A stretch of 64,000 bases of DNA from Heracleum sosnowskyi (Eukaryota; Streptophyta; Magnoliopsida; Apiales; Apiaceae). A model generated the notes under the pieces. The model was not told where the DNA came from. It made no database searches and saw nothing but the letters and a program-made list of their open reading frames with translations. Each line of letters starts with the position of its first letter. Within the stretch, counting starts at the first letter, position 1. Location: the NCBI GenBank assembly GCA_030848705.1, contig CM061237.1:84315910-84379909 (forward strand), read 5' to 3'. This document shows positions 31,141 through 42,340 of the stretch, one piece after another. The translations under genes and the position numbers were made by a program.

Positions 31141-31325
31141 AGCCCATATCACATCCGGTCACACACGTTTTCCTACAATCTCGCGGCATCTCCGCATTTC
31201 TTCCCGTGATTGTAGGAATGTCTCGTGACAACCATATCACGTCCAGTCCCACATGTTTTCCTGCAATCTTGCGGCATCTCCGCATTTCTTCCCGTGATTG
31301 TAGGAATGTTTCGTGCCAACCAAGA
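31141..31325. repeat. Direct repeat of about 90 bp inside element E
   Basis: Two copies of a unit with cacgttttcctacaatct, cggcatctccgcatttcttc and gattgtaggaatg. A degenerate third copy lies in each LTR (30714-30775 and 32586-32650). cctacaatc and gattgtagg within a unit are inverted and can pair. The remainder of the interior (31326-32087) shows only related short repeats (gaaagttgtag...gctttccga) and no gene. Confidence 0.8.
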
Positions 31326-32087
31326 AATATCCATCTACAATGGACCTTCAATAATATAATTTTATTCATGAACTCTCCTCTGAGAGTAGGGTCTTCGATA
31401 TTAATCCTCCTTGGAAAAGAGAGCTTTCGAAAACATTACCCTTATAAAATAAGGACCTTCCACAATTATTTTTGTCCATGCACGAGCTAGTGAAGTAATC
31501 AAATCACGCGCTACGAATATTGCATCACAATTCTTTAACATCTCCATGATTCAGATTCTGTCCAGATCTGTTTTTTACCCTTCTGACCCTGTAAACGATG
31601 TTTTCTTGGAAAACACAAAACATGAAAGTTGTAGAAAACGAAAAGAGCTTTCCGATGATATATGGCTCGTCAGAAACAGAATTATAATGAACCAGGAATC
31701 AAATAAAACATCTGCTGATTAACTTCTCAATACTGAAAAACGGGATCTGATTATGTTTTGTGATTTCGAAAATATATCGAAACATAATCTCAAAAAACAC
31801 CAAGAACGAAAGTTGTAGTAAATCGCAAAAGCTTTCCGAATCATAAAAAATCATCAAAATCTCACATGTATTAAATTTACTACGAATTTAATAAGATAAC
31901 TTATGTATACGGACAAAAGCATAAGAAAACTTATCTTAATTTTGAAAAGATTCATGAATCACCGCCTCCATCGTTCTGCTCCTCCATTAAAGCCGCTCCA
32001 GATCCGATAAAACCCCACTTGTGCATGATGTAGATGATTTGATTGTCCTCCACAATCAAAAAATAATCCCCTCCTTCTAGCGCCAAT

Positions 32088-32801
32088 TGTTGTTGGAGGA
32101 ATTTCGTAACAACCCAAATCGGAGGTTGCTGGAATAACGAATTATGAAAATAGGGGGATTTGGGATTTTTGGATGTTTGAGGGCTGAGCTCGTATGATGA
32201 CTCCTCAGAAATTGAATAGAGAATGGGTTCTTTCTCTTCCTTTTTTCCGGGTGTCAATTGTCGTGTACCACTATACCACTGTACCACTGTCCCATACAAG
32301 GTGCCTACGTACCCATTTATATAGGGATCAAGCCTCACGTAGTTCTTGGAAAATAAGTCATTGGATAAGTTCATTCAGTCCAATCCCATAAGATAGTCAA
32401 GATTTATGTTCCCATAAACAACTCAAGGATTATCAATCCTCTTCAAGTTCCCATAAATAGTCGAAGGATTATCAATCCTCTTCAAGTTCCCATAAATAGG
32501 TAAAGGATTATCAATCCTCTTCAAGTTCCCATAAATAGTTCAAGGATTATCAATCCTTTTCAAGTTCCCATAAATAGTCCGGTCTTCACACGTTTTCCTA
32601 CAATCTTGCGGCATCTCCGCATTTCTTTCCATGATTTGAAGAATATCGTTTGGAGATATTTTCCGTTATTCGTTGATTGAGATTGATTCTTTCCTCGTTT
32701 CAGGGAGAGGATAAAACTTAGTGGTCAAGTAATTAATTATTAATCTGAATTAATAATTATTAAACGGAGAAATTTGGACCATGCCAAAATATGGCATAAC
32801 A
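32088..32801 (-). repeat. 5' LTR of element E (minus strand)
   Basis: 714 bp, nearly identical to 30212-30925, with agcta after it on plus. Confidence 0.9.
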
Positions 32802-32806
32802 AGCTA

Positions 32807-34062
32807 GACTCTTGTTATACCTTGTTTTTTCACCTCTTTTCTTCATCTGGAGTTTCTGGGATATTTAGAGGCATAGATGAAGCTTCCACTTTAATTTTTT
32901 CTATGATCACAAGGATGTAGAAGAATTGGCTATATATAGTGGGAAGACAGGAGGCATGAAACCGGATGGAGTCTATATTACGTTTTTACTAGTAGATTGC
33001 CTGGTAGTTAACTAGCAAGGATATACTTGCCTCAAATTTGTATTATCCTAGTTTCACTATCAGAACATAGATGTGCAAGTGTTCGCATTTACATCATGTA
33101 TGAGAATACTGTCAGCTTTTCTTTCAATTGAATTATTGGGCCAGGTTATGATCAAAATTTAACATTTATAATCATAAAAATTCACAATATTATGACAATC
33201 AGAACATGCAGCACAAAGCATGCCATACAAACTGTTTGTTTGTGTGTGTTAATATGATCAGATGCTTTTTCTCTATTTATCTACTGCATATCATCTTCGA
33301 TTACGAAGGATTGCAGCAACATTCTTTATGTTTCATAATTCATAATCAACTAGTACTCACGTCTTAGCCGGTAACACAATCGCATGAGGATATCATCTTT
33401 ATCATGAATAATACGTAAAACCGCAATTAAATATAGGGATATTCTATTTGGTACCGTTGTACAATTGACTTTTACATTTGGTACCACTCGAAGTTTTTGG
33501 TTTCCAAATGGAGCCATCATACTTTTGGCTTCATCCACGTGATACCAATCCGTTAATCAAACATTAGTCGACCGTTACAAAATTATGAGATTGTCCATTT
33601 GGTACCACTCAAAATTTTTGACTTCCAAGTAACCCTTCTACTTTGTGTTTCAACTCCAAAATACCACTATGTTAATAAATTCGATCCACCTGAATTTGAT
33701 CTCACACCTCAAATTGCATTACTTTTTGTTATCTCAACAGAAAATGTAAATCGTCTTTAGATCTATCTCAAGGGCCGGGGCTATATTATACATTTGAAAA
33801 GACAAAAAGCAGTAGGGTCTAATGAACAAATTGTATCTAAAAAACATAGTATACATACAAAAAAAAAGGAGGGGAGGGGGGGTCTAAACTGTTTTGGATA
33901 TATGTGAGGGCACCGGGCATTTTGCTAAACAAGAACCTTACCTAGTGGTCAACAACCTTATCCACACACCATACATCTTCTTTTCGGTCCAGAACAGTTT
34001 AACTTTGAGAACTCTGTTATGTATATAGAAAAGAAAAACACACACATTTACAACCTATTATG
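32807..34062. other. No gene; one internal duplication
   Basis: Continues the low-copy-looking sequence of 29601-30206. At 33428-33665 there is a diverged direct repeat built on catttggtaccactc...ttttggtttccaa / cttccaa (unit about 130 bp), probably a relic of an old repeat. No ORF above noise. Confidence 0.45.
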
Positions 34063-34070
34063 GCTTCATG

Positions 34071-34400
34071 TAGGGTTGTCAAAAAAATTCGAAAAATCCG
34101 ATATCCGTCCGAAATATTTGTATTCGTATCCGGAATAAAGCGGATTTTATTGGTATCCGAAATAAAGCGGATATTATCCGTATTCGAATTCGGTAGTTGC
34201 GGATACGAACATGGATATAGGCGCATCCGTATCCGGTAATATCCGAATCCGAAATTAAATAAATATGATAAATAAATAATATTATATATATATATATATA
34301 GTTACATATTATTTAGAAATTATATTTTAAGTTTACAGAATATATATATATATAATTTAATCATTAAACAATATATTTATATAAGTGGTAGATAATTGTA

Positions 34401-34445
<45 letters not shown>

Positions 34446-34803
34446 CAAATTTAATATTTTAAAATAAATAAAATTATACTAAAAATAAAATTTTTGAAAA
34501 AAATAAAATAGACTTTAATAAATTTAAGTTTTAGTTTATTTTACTTTTTTTTTAAAAAAATTTAAATTTTTATTATTTCTTCAATTTTTTGAATTAAAAT
34601 TTAATATAAAAACTAAAAAATTCTGACTGAAATTCGGATTCGGATATTATCCGTATCCGGATAGTATCCGGCGGATTCGGATTCGGATATTTTTATTTAA
34701 ATATTTTCGGATTCGGATACGGATCCGGATACGAATTCAGATTTTCGGATTCGGATTCGGATACAGGCATATCCGTATCCGAATTATCCGTTTGACAGCC
34801 CTA
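34071..34803. mobile_element. hAT-type MITE, 733 bp
   Basis: The terminal inverted repeat tagggttgtcaaa / tttgacagcccta is flanked by a perfect 8-bp target duplication gcttcatg (34063-34070 and 34804-34811). An 8-bp duplication and an AGGG-type terminus are features of hAT elements. Both subterminal parts are full of cggattcggatac motifs, in both orientations, as expected of transposase binding sites. The centre is AT-rich with TA microsatellites. No ORF. Confidence 0.9.
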
Positions 34804-34811
34804 GCTTCATG

Positions 34812-35860
34812 TTCTTTTTTTCTTACCAAATTAGGTTTAACTACCGTAAAAGCGGCACCTATATTTAAATAATTTCTCGCTCTTAATCGTTTATATATTC
34901 AAATAATTTTGTAATTAGAAAAAAGATTTTGATTTTATCTCATATTTTATAGTACTTTTGTAATATGACATGTCAATTATATCAACCTTGTATTTTATAA
35001 TTTGATTATACTTCATAAATTTTGGTTAAATATCGATACAATAGTAATAACATGATTACTTTCAATTTCTAAAATATTAATATGATTTTCAATGACGTGA
35101 TATGACGTTTATCAAATTGACTATCTGAGTATAAAATAAATAAATATTTTAGAAAAATTTCCGGTATATAACATAGGTGTTGTGATTTTAACATTGTCAG
35201 ATTATATTTGCAAAAAATCGATATATACGTAAGGAGACATATTACGAAATCTATTAATATTTATGTAAAATCATCCATGTGGGGTCTCACTCATTTTTTC
35301 ATATATTTTTATACATATTCATACATTTTTAAACTCAAATATTTAGTTTTAGTTAAATGTTTATTACACAGTATTGAAGTTCTATTTTAAAATTTTGGTA
35401 GATTGAAACATTTTTTATCTTATAATTTCGAATTACTTTTTAACTCGATTTAAAATTTTTTGATTTGTTATAACTCAATCATTTTATATTGTATCGATCA
35501 ATTTAATATATTATATAAAAAATCATATTACCATAATTTATTCGAGTTATAGTCTAACTAGTGTCAGTGTTTATATAACATAAATTCAATTATTTTATTA
35601 TTTTTATTTTTTATGTTTTTTTGGCCCAATCATACTTCTAAATCACTTAAAATCTGAATAGTTGGTCGATCAAATATCTCTAATATGACTCGCATTTTAA
35701 AATTTTATATACCTAAAAATTATGTGATGTAATTTTATAACTACCCAACATAACTATTGGGCTTTTAAATATACATCCCACCTTTCTAAAATTACAAAAC
35801 TACGATTCATAGTTTCATTTTTTTTAAATTACGTTATTTGGTATGGTCTAAGAGAGGCGG
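34812..35860. other. AT-rich DNA, nothing recognised
   Basis: No ORF with coding character, no paired repeats, no RNA gene. A 60-codon ORF at 35208 has neither a match nor a context. Confidence 0.45.
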
Positions 35861-35960
35861 GTCTCATTCACGCGCCTCGACAGCTTCAGTGACGTGCTAG
35901 TTCTTCTTCTTCAATTAATCGGCCCCGCAGGGGCAGTATCACGACGGCGACGAGAGTTTC

Positions 35961-35979
35961 ATGGTGACGACTAAGATTT
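35961..35979 (+). pseudogene. Probable first exon of the plus-strand MULE gene
   Basis: atggtgacgactaagattt followed by the donor gtaagtat. The mirror-image gene on the minus strand has a similar exon end and donor (gtaag at 40868 down). The exon is short and the assignment rests on this likeness. Confidence 0.3.
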
Positions 35980-36079
35980 GTAAGTATATTTATGTGTATT
36001 GTGTATATATATATATGCAAAATTGACAGTTATATAGAGATATACATCAAATTGAGAGGAGACATTTTGTTGTAGAATG

Positions 36080-36650
36080 AGAAAGTATGTATGTATGTAT
36101 GTATGTCTATTTATGTGTTTATGTATGTATATGTGTAGTGTGTGATTTGAATTGAATATGTAAAAAAGGATTAAGCACGAGGTCGGGAACAAAATTGTGA
36201 TAAAATTATTTTTCGTATCGATCTGATTCACTCCCTAGCTATTTGTTTAATGTATGTACATGTGCTGAATTTTAGTATATAATGACTGTTTGCAACCTTT
36301 GCAGCCATTGTTGCAGAAGTTGCAAACATGGTTGCAGAAGTTGCAACCACTATTTATACATCAATATTAATTAGTTGCAATTGACAACTTTCAAAATATT
36401 AATGTTATATTTGGTTGCATAAAACTGAAAAACATTGACGTTATACTCCAACATAGTAAGAAATATGATGAAAACAGATGGTATATCAACTTTGAGGTGT
36501 GTGGATTGTAGTATAGAATGATTGTTTGTGTGTGATTTGAATTGAATATATAGATAATGATTAAGCACGAGATCGGGAACAAAATTGTGATGCAATTCCG
36601 TTTCGTATCGATATGATGCATTCCCCATTTGTTTTATGTATGTTTTTCTT
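36080..36650 (+). repeat. Direct duplication in the MULE, about 370 bp apart
   Basis: gtgtgtgatttgaattgaat with taagcacga(g)gtcgggaac and tttcgtatcgat occurs at about 36138-36230 and again at 36528-36615. It is intron-like and not open in either copy. It indicates an old segmental duplication. Confidence 0.6.
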
Positions 36651-36819
36651 AGGACTTTTATCAAACATTTGATGTATATATTGCTTTTGTTTGTTTTGAG
36701 TCTTAAATATTTATATTGAAACATGGGTTGTGTTTGTGGGAAGTGTTGTAAGATGGTCAAATTTCGCATTCTGATTTTCGGAGTATAAGAACTCTCCTAA
36801 TCATGGTTTAGGGAAACAT

Positions 36820-37180
36820 ATGAGTGTGGAAAAGTCTATAGAGCTTGTTCTTGTGCCTTCACATAAATTTCGGTTGGATTATATGGTACTTATGCAAAGG
36901 GGGTACTACCCTGATATGTTAGATAAGGAAAATGAGGATAATTTTTGTGTGAAAACTTGTGTACAAGGAATCTTAGTGTTCATATCTTTGATGTGTTTAT
37001 TGGGCATGGCCAAACTGGAGGCAATGCTCGAATTTTGTGAAGAATAAGTTGGTTGAAAACTTATCATGGGACTGTACGTTGGTGGATGATCTTATTAATG
37101 CTTATCGTGCTGCGTTTTTGGCAACTAATGATGAACTTCATGATATCTTGTTTCATAAAGTTCCCTTTATACTTGATTAA
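36820..37180 (+). pseudogene. Possible coding remnant of the plus-strand MULE gene
   Basis: Two short frames look coding. One is 36820-37047 (MSVEKSIELVLVPSHKF...). The other overlaps its end and runs to a stop at 37180 (near LVDDLINAYRAAFLATNDELHD). A frameshift between them would explain the change. No transposase motif is visible. The next 80 bp are AT-rich. Confidence 0.25.
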
Positions 37181-37429
37181 ATGAAATTAAAAGCATCCAG
37201 CCTTTTTCTGATTATTTCAAATATTTATCTGACTAATTTAATATTTCTGATTTAACTAGTTCTATCAGTTGCAACCATGGTTGCAAAAGTTGCAAATATG
37301 GTTGCAACCATGATTGCAGAAGTTGAAACCATGGTCGCAACCTTTGTCATTTTCATGAAACTATAAAAAAATATATTTTTTTGTTTAAAATGATTTAAAT
37401 CAACAGGTGAATCCATCAAAGTGAGAACG

Positions 37430-37558
37430 ATGTACCCCCCAAAAGGCAGAATCAGAATAGAAAGACCAAAAAAGAGAAGGCGCAAAGCTGTGTGGGAGAT
37501 AAATCAACAATTCAAATGCAGGAAATTCGATCAATCCGGACAGAATAGAAGAACTTGA
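37430..37558 (+). pseudogene. MULE transposase C-terminal tail, copy 1
   Basis: One frame reads PKKRRRKA-like basic residues preceded by a poly-Pro start, then a damaged zinc knuckle: the first Cys is present, the second is Phe, the His is Gln, and the last Cys is a stop (CRKFDQSGQNRRT then TGA). MuDR-type transposases end in such a basic stretch with a CX2CX4HX4C knuckle of the form C..CG..GHNRRTC. Confidence 0.5.
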
Positions 37559-37818
37559 ACAGCTAGGAAATGATCGACTGATGGTTTTATACCTAGATTT
37601 AGATTTTATGTAACGGGTTATCTAGATCAATTGGGAGTGATTTCAATTAACAATGTAATACAATATCATTTATATCAATACAATATCATTCGTTCATTTA
37701 TTGAATCACTATGAATGGAACTTATCTGAGTTTTATGAATTTGTTCATTTGTTGATTTTATGTGAAACGGCCCCCGCAGGGGCACCCATCTTAATATCCA
37801 GACTCATAAATTTCTATC

Positions 37819-38000
37819 AGTTGCAATCTTGTTTGCAATAGTTGCAACCTTGTTTGCAACCTTTGCAACTATGGTTGCAGAAGTTGCAAACATGGTTGCA
37901 ATCATGTGTGTAGAAGTTGCAAACATGGTTGCAAAAGTTACAAACATAGTTGCAGAAGTTGCAACCATGTGTGTAGAAGTTGCAATCATGGTTGCAGAAG
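37819..38000. repeat. GTTGCAA array (largest of six)
   Basis: Units such as gttgcagaagttgcaaacatg, 18-21 bp, on both strands. Other arrays in the element are at 36289-36350, 37268-37345, 38568-38724, 39466-39546 and 39915-39932. Read as protein they give VAEVANMVA-type runs, but the arrays lie beside, not within, the coding relics. Confidence 0.85.
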
Positions 38001-38193
38001 TAAAGCAGGTTTTAGATGGATCAACTTCCTTGGGCACATGCAATTGCTGTTTTGCAGAAAGTAAATCATGATCCTTATGGTTATTTTTTATCATATTACA
38101 CAAAATAATCAACGATTGTTGCTTAAAAAGAATTAGTATATCATGTTGGCAGGAATGACACATAGAAAGTACTAGAAGTTATCAAAGGGAGGA

Positions 38194-38340
38194 AAATGTA
38201 CCCCCCCCCCCCAAAGGATAATCAGAATAGAAAGACCAAAAAAGAGAAGGCGCAAAGCTGTGGGGAGACAAATATGCCAATTCAATAATTCAAATGTGGG
38301 AAATGCGGACATAATAGAAGAACTTGTAGAAACCCGACAT
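38194..38340 (+). pseudogene. MULE transposase C-terminal tail, copy 2
   Basis: Closely related to copy 1 (identical over aaagaccaaaaaagagaagg and beyond). Here both first cysteines, the His and the last Cys are kept (KCGKCGHNRRTC), but three residues are lacking between the second Cys and the His. Together the two copies imply an intact CX2CX4HX4C ancestor. After it, 38341-39109 holds an array of GTTGCAA and AT-rich DNA but no gene. Confidence 0.55.
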
Positions 38341-39109
38341 CAAAAAAATAACTTAGTCATTTACAAATTATGTTGCAAATATTGCTAAGTTGATTAAATT
38401 TAAAGTAGTAATGGAACTGATATGACATGCTTTTCTAAATTTCCAAGTTTTTTTTATTTCAAGTAGAATTGCTAAATTAATTAAAAAGAATTGCTAAGTT
38501 AATCAAGTTGCAAAAGGGTTTTGTATTTTGTTTAAGTTGAGAAAATATTTTGTATAAGTTGCAAATGTTGTTGCATAAGTTGCAAAATTGATGTAGCCAT
38601 ATTGAAATCTTGTTTACAAAAATTGCAACCTTGTTTGCAACTTCTGCAACTTTGTTTGCAAAGGTTGCAACGTGTTTACAAATTCTGCAACAATGGTTGC
38701 AAACAAGATTTTAATTGTTGCAACTAATAGAGATAGTTGAATCTTACTATTAAGATGGGTATCCCTACGGGGTCTATTTCACATAAATTCAAATTTTATT
38801 CATATTACCAGTTGAGGACTATAAATTATTGTACTACGTATAAAATCTCAAAATAATGAACCATTACCAAACATTAATAAGTGCATAAAATATCAAAAAC
38901 AACGAACTATTACCAAACATAGTTGCAAAACAAAGTTTCTATTATACTTTGAGCCATTAATTGCCAAATTCCTCGAACCAAAAGTACTACATAGTTATGT
39001 CAGCAACATTTTTTTTCTTCTACTTAATGTTATAAAATAAAAAACACAGCTCATTTCTTCACGTCTCTCGCCTTGCTCTTTCTGTCATATGTCTTTGTTG
39101 ATGGAGCTG

Positions 39110-40290
39110 TTATTGATGAAATCTATGTTGTTGGAACCTTTGCAATGTTATCATAATGTCATATTTGCTTTGCCATTCCAAAGTTAAGAAGGCAAGTCTG
39201 CTTCTGTGAGCACCAATATCTAGTTCGCCTTGTGGAAAATGCGGCATAATAGCATAATACTTCGCATATGACAACATGTATATCCCACTGTCACCTTGCT
39301 TGCTTTGTGGCCAAGGATCCCAATTACCAACATTGGCTACAACTTGATTCAAATGTGGCCAAGGGTCCAAAGCGCTTCCATTCTGAAGTCAATGGAACAA
39401 ATAACAAATAATTAGAACCGATCTCAACTTTAATGTTTAAATAATGCAAATCACATAATGTAAGGGTTGCAACTTCTACAACCATGGTTGCAAAGGTTAC
39501 AAACAAGGTTGCAAAAGTTGCAAACAAGGTTGCAAAAGTTGCAACTGATAGAAATAGTTGAAGCTGACTATTAAGATGGGTTCCCATGCGGGGCCTGTTC
39601 CACAAAAACCAAAACAAATAAAATAGACAAAAAAAGCCTCAACTAGTGAATAATACATGTGTGAATAATATATGGAATTCCTCTAATACACGTACTTGTT
39701 TATCGACAATGGCACACAACTTAGTGAATTCCAAATCAAAGTGCGACCGCATCTCAAATGTATCCCATATAGCCGTAATAAGTTCATACTTAGTGTTGAT
39801 ACTGAGCTAGGCTGACATGTGATTTTTGGATGGAATAATGTAATCCATCTCCTGCAGTTTTATGCATGACATGTGTTAGCCATGTGTGACCCTTTACAAA
39901 TGTGTAATTATAAGCAGCAACCATGGTTGCAACACATTTAAAATGAGTGCCTCTGCGGGCCTATACTGATATCACACACAAGGAGAAATGGGAAGTAAGA
40001 AATACCTCATCAACAGGAATATGATCATTTTGGACGGCTAACTTGGGTCTCTTATCTTTGACTGCAGCCTTGGATATTTTAATCATCTTTCGTTTTGAAG
40101 GCATAATTGTTTTGGACGTTGAACCAGGGGAAGCCTCATCGACAGAAACGGATCATCGTGGATGGCTGGCCTAACACGCTTAGTTTTCAAGGGTGCCTTG
40201 GATTTTTTAATAATCTTTTGTTTTGGCGGAATATCTTATTTGGACGTTGAACTCGGGGAAGATGAGAACCTTGTGTGAACCATGTTCCAA
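39110..40290 (-). pseudogene. ULP/C48 cysteine protease-like gene relic of the MULE
   Basis: The last exon (39386 down to 39110) ends with QSKQGDSGIYMLSYAKYYA followed by MPHFPQ... ULP proteases remove SUMO-type modifiers, and their active-site block is Q..(D)CG(V/I)F. Here Ser stands where the catalytic Cys is expected (AGT; a change of one base from TGT). An exon at about 39850-39640 (INTKYELITAIWD..., FTKLCAIVDKQVRVLEE) has an in-frame TAG just before it. At 40260-40020 a Lys-rich exon-like piece (PSKRKMIKISKAAVKDKRPK) occurs twice in tandem, the second copy with a stop. Introns would hold the GTTGCAA arrays. The likeness is by motif only, and this copy is surely inactive. Confidence 0.42.
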
Positions 40291-41149
40291 ACTGACAAAA
40301 AAAACATACGCACCAATTAACTGACACATTCTATTCAGAAGCTAACTATAGTATACCTCAACACTATATGGTAACATGGAATCAACCACATGATAAAACA
40401 CAAACAACTGCTGAATTCTTGTGATTAATTTTAGTAATAACTTCTGTGTGAGAGAGTTTCATTATGTAAAGTTCATAATTTCATGTAATCATGTTCATAG
40501 TAACAACGAACAATGAATCACTAGTCTCTGCCCCTGCGGGGGCTCTATGATATAGTATAACACTGCTGCCATATCATAAAATGAGGTTGAAATTTCACAT
40601 TATTCGACCATCAATAAGCGTACTCTCAAAACTCAAATGCAAGTCTACACAATTAGGTTTACAATTGTGCAAACATCACATCAATAAAATTTCAAATAAA
40701 CACACAAAATTAGGGCTATAATCACAATTTATATTAACAACAAAGTTACACAAAGCAATTAGCAATTAACAAATTAGCAGTGAACAAACCGTGTGTAAGT
40801 GTGTGAGTGTGTGTGTAAGAGGGAGAGAGAGAGAAGAGAGGCTACAGATTGAGATAATCGAAACTTACAAATAAGATTATCGGTGGAGAAGTTTCAAGAT
40901 CGCCGGAGAACTTCAAGCTTTCGTGAATGGAGGAGAGGAAAAGAGTTTAAGAAGAAGACAGTTCAAGTCGAGAAGAAGAAGAAGAATGCATCGGTTATGT
41001 GTTGAGCGTATTTAAAAAAAAAAGATAATTACAAAACTGAAGCTAGTGGTAAAAACAAAAAAACAATAATATTGTATTGAAATAGTAAAGTAATAACGAT
41101 AAAAATAAAAACAAAAGTTAAATAAATAAATAAATATATATATATATAT

Positions 41150-42095
41150 ATAGAGGGCTACTCTAATGAGACCCCTTCTTATTGTGAGAACTGCATGCTG
41201 GGCCATAAATTAAGCCTAATATCAACATGTATCCACAAAAATAACATGCCTCGTTACATCACTGTCCCTTCTTCCTTCTTCCACCACGACACCATTCATC
41301 ATCACCATCATAATTCCTAGTCAATTTCTCACCAAAACCACCACCATTCAACAACCACCAGTCCACCACATCTATATTAACCGTCACCATCATCTTTATC
41401 GCCACCATCACAACAACCACCAGTTCACCACCACCGTCACTACATCGCAATCACCACCCCCTACTACAATGTTGACAACCCACAATTATCAATAAACCAC
41501 AACCACCACTAATACACCCCTGATCAATATACTACCACTACATCACCAGACTGCCACAATCACCACAACCAGAATCACTAAATTCATGAAATCCATAAAA
41601 TAAAAATCACCAACATCATAACCACTACTTCCAGAATCATCAAATTAAGAAAATTTTAAATCACCAAAATTTAAACTAACATCACCGATTTCTGTTCATA
41701 AATCGTAAAATATACATACACAAATCACCAAATAAAAAGGTGATTTATACACAAATCACCAAATAAAAAGGTGATTTATATTTTTTTCAAAAGGTGATTG
41801 GTCATTAAAAAAGGTGATTTTGAAACCTTCTTCGGACTCTTCTTCGTCACTCACACTCGGACTTTTCTTCGGACTCTTCGTCTTCTCCTCCGGCGCCGGA
41901 GCGTCGGGATCTGCAAACCTTCAAAACAAAAAAAGAAACTCTTACAGTTTCATCATTAACAAGAAAAGAGTAGTGGGTTGTGTGTAATGTAGATACTTGT
42001 ATCTATGTGTGTGTAGTGTTGAGAGAGAGAAGATGGATACAGAAGGATGAAAGTGGGTGTGAAGATCTGTCGGCACTTGGAGACAGAAATTTATG

Positions 42096-42163
<68 letters not shown>

Positions 42164-42265
42164 TGTGTGTTTATTTGTGGTCCAGATTAAAAGTAGTTTT
42201 AAAATTGAGTGGCTGGGATTTAGTCTCAGTTCTCATTTTAACATAGGGTCTCATTTGATCACTTG

Positions 42266-42275
<10 letters not shown>
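41150..42275. mobile_element. Element with inverted termini of about 45 bp, class unknown
   Basis: The left end gagggctactctaatgagac and the inverted right end (gatcaaatgagaccctatgt on minus) align over about 45 bp at roughly 75%, including tgagaccc and tgagaactg. Both ends abut TA repeats, which may hide the target duplication. The interior has a CA/CAC-rich part (41280-41640), two copies of aaatcacc-aaataaaaa-ggtgattt, a foldback (41724-41780), and a GA microsatellite. There is no credible ORF: frames through the CAC and GA repeats are simple-sequence artefacts. Confidence 0.45.
42098..42160. repeat. (GA)n microsatellite, 63 bp
   Basis: Uninterrupted gagaga. It gives false ORFs of Arg-Glu repeats. 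Confidence 0.95.

Positions 42276-42338
<63 letters not shown>
42269..42338. repeat. (AT)n microsatellite, 70 bp
   Basis: Uninterrupted atatat at the right edge of the preceding element. Smaller TA runs are at 34283-34300, 34402-34442 and 41132-41150. Confidence 0.95.

Positions 42339-42340
<2 letters not shown>

Larger units (their letters stand above)
30212..32801 (-). mobile_element. Non-coding LTR element E (LARD/TRIM-like), minus strand
   Basis: Two 714-bp LTRs with perfect 5-bp target duplications (agcta at 30207-30211 and 32802-32806). I see a single difference between the LTRs (aacagctc versus aacaactc), so the insertion is young. The orientation is minus: in that reading the LTR is followed by attggcgctagaagga (32087 down), which looks like a primer site of the tggcgc class, and the other LTR is preceded by gaactgggggcttgt (about 30926-30942), a polypurine tract. 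The 1162-bp interior has no credible ORF. It must depend on proteins from another element. Confidence 0.88.
35861..41010. mobile_element. Decayed Mutator-like element (MULE) with two converging gene relics
   Basis: A plus-strand relic starts near 35961 and ends with MULE transposase-type C-terminal tails (37430 and 38194). A minus-strand relic starts near 40870 and ends at 39110 in a ULP-like domain. Both begin with a related CGGCGA...TTT/gtaagt first exon and donor, which suggests long, degraded inverted ends that carry promoters, as in MuDR. The ends and a target duplication could not be fixed. MULEs carrying ULP genes are known in plants (Kaonashi). The transposase catalytic core was not found. 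GTTGCAA arrays and gcccctgcgggggc palindromes are spread through the whole block and not outside it. Confidence 0.5.

Noticed and set aside
29601..33400. Possible host gene around element E
   Set aside because: No ORF, exon pattern or known motif. Composition alone is not enough.
37829..38071. ORF of 80 codons with VAEVANM repeats
   Set aside because: Frame of the GTTGCAA array. Equivalent frames on minus (39324-39617) show that it is simple-sequence translation.
41259..41450. Minus-strand Gly/Val/Asp-rich ORF
   Set aside because: Translation of a CAC/CAT-rich stretch; no start context or family.
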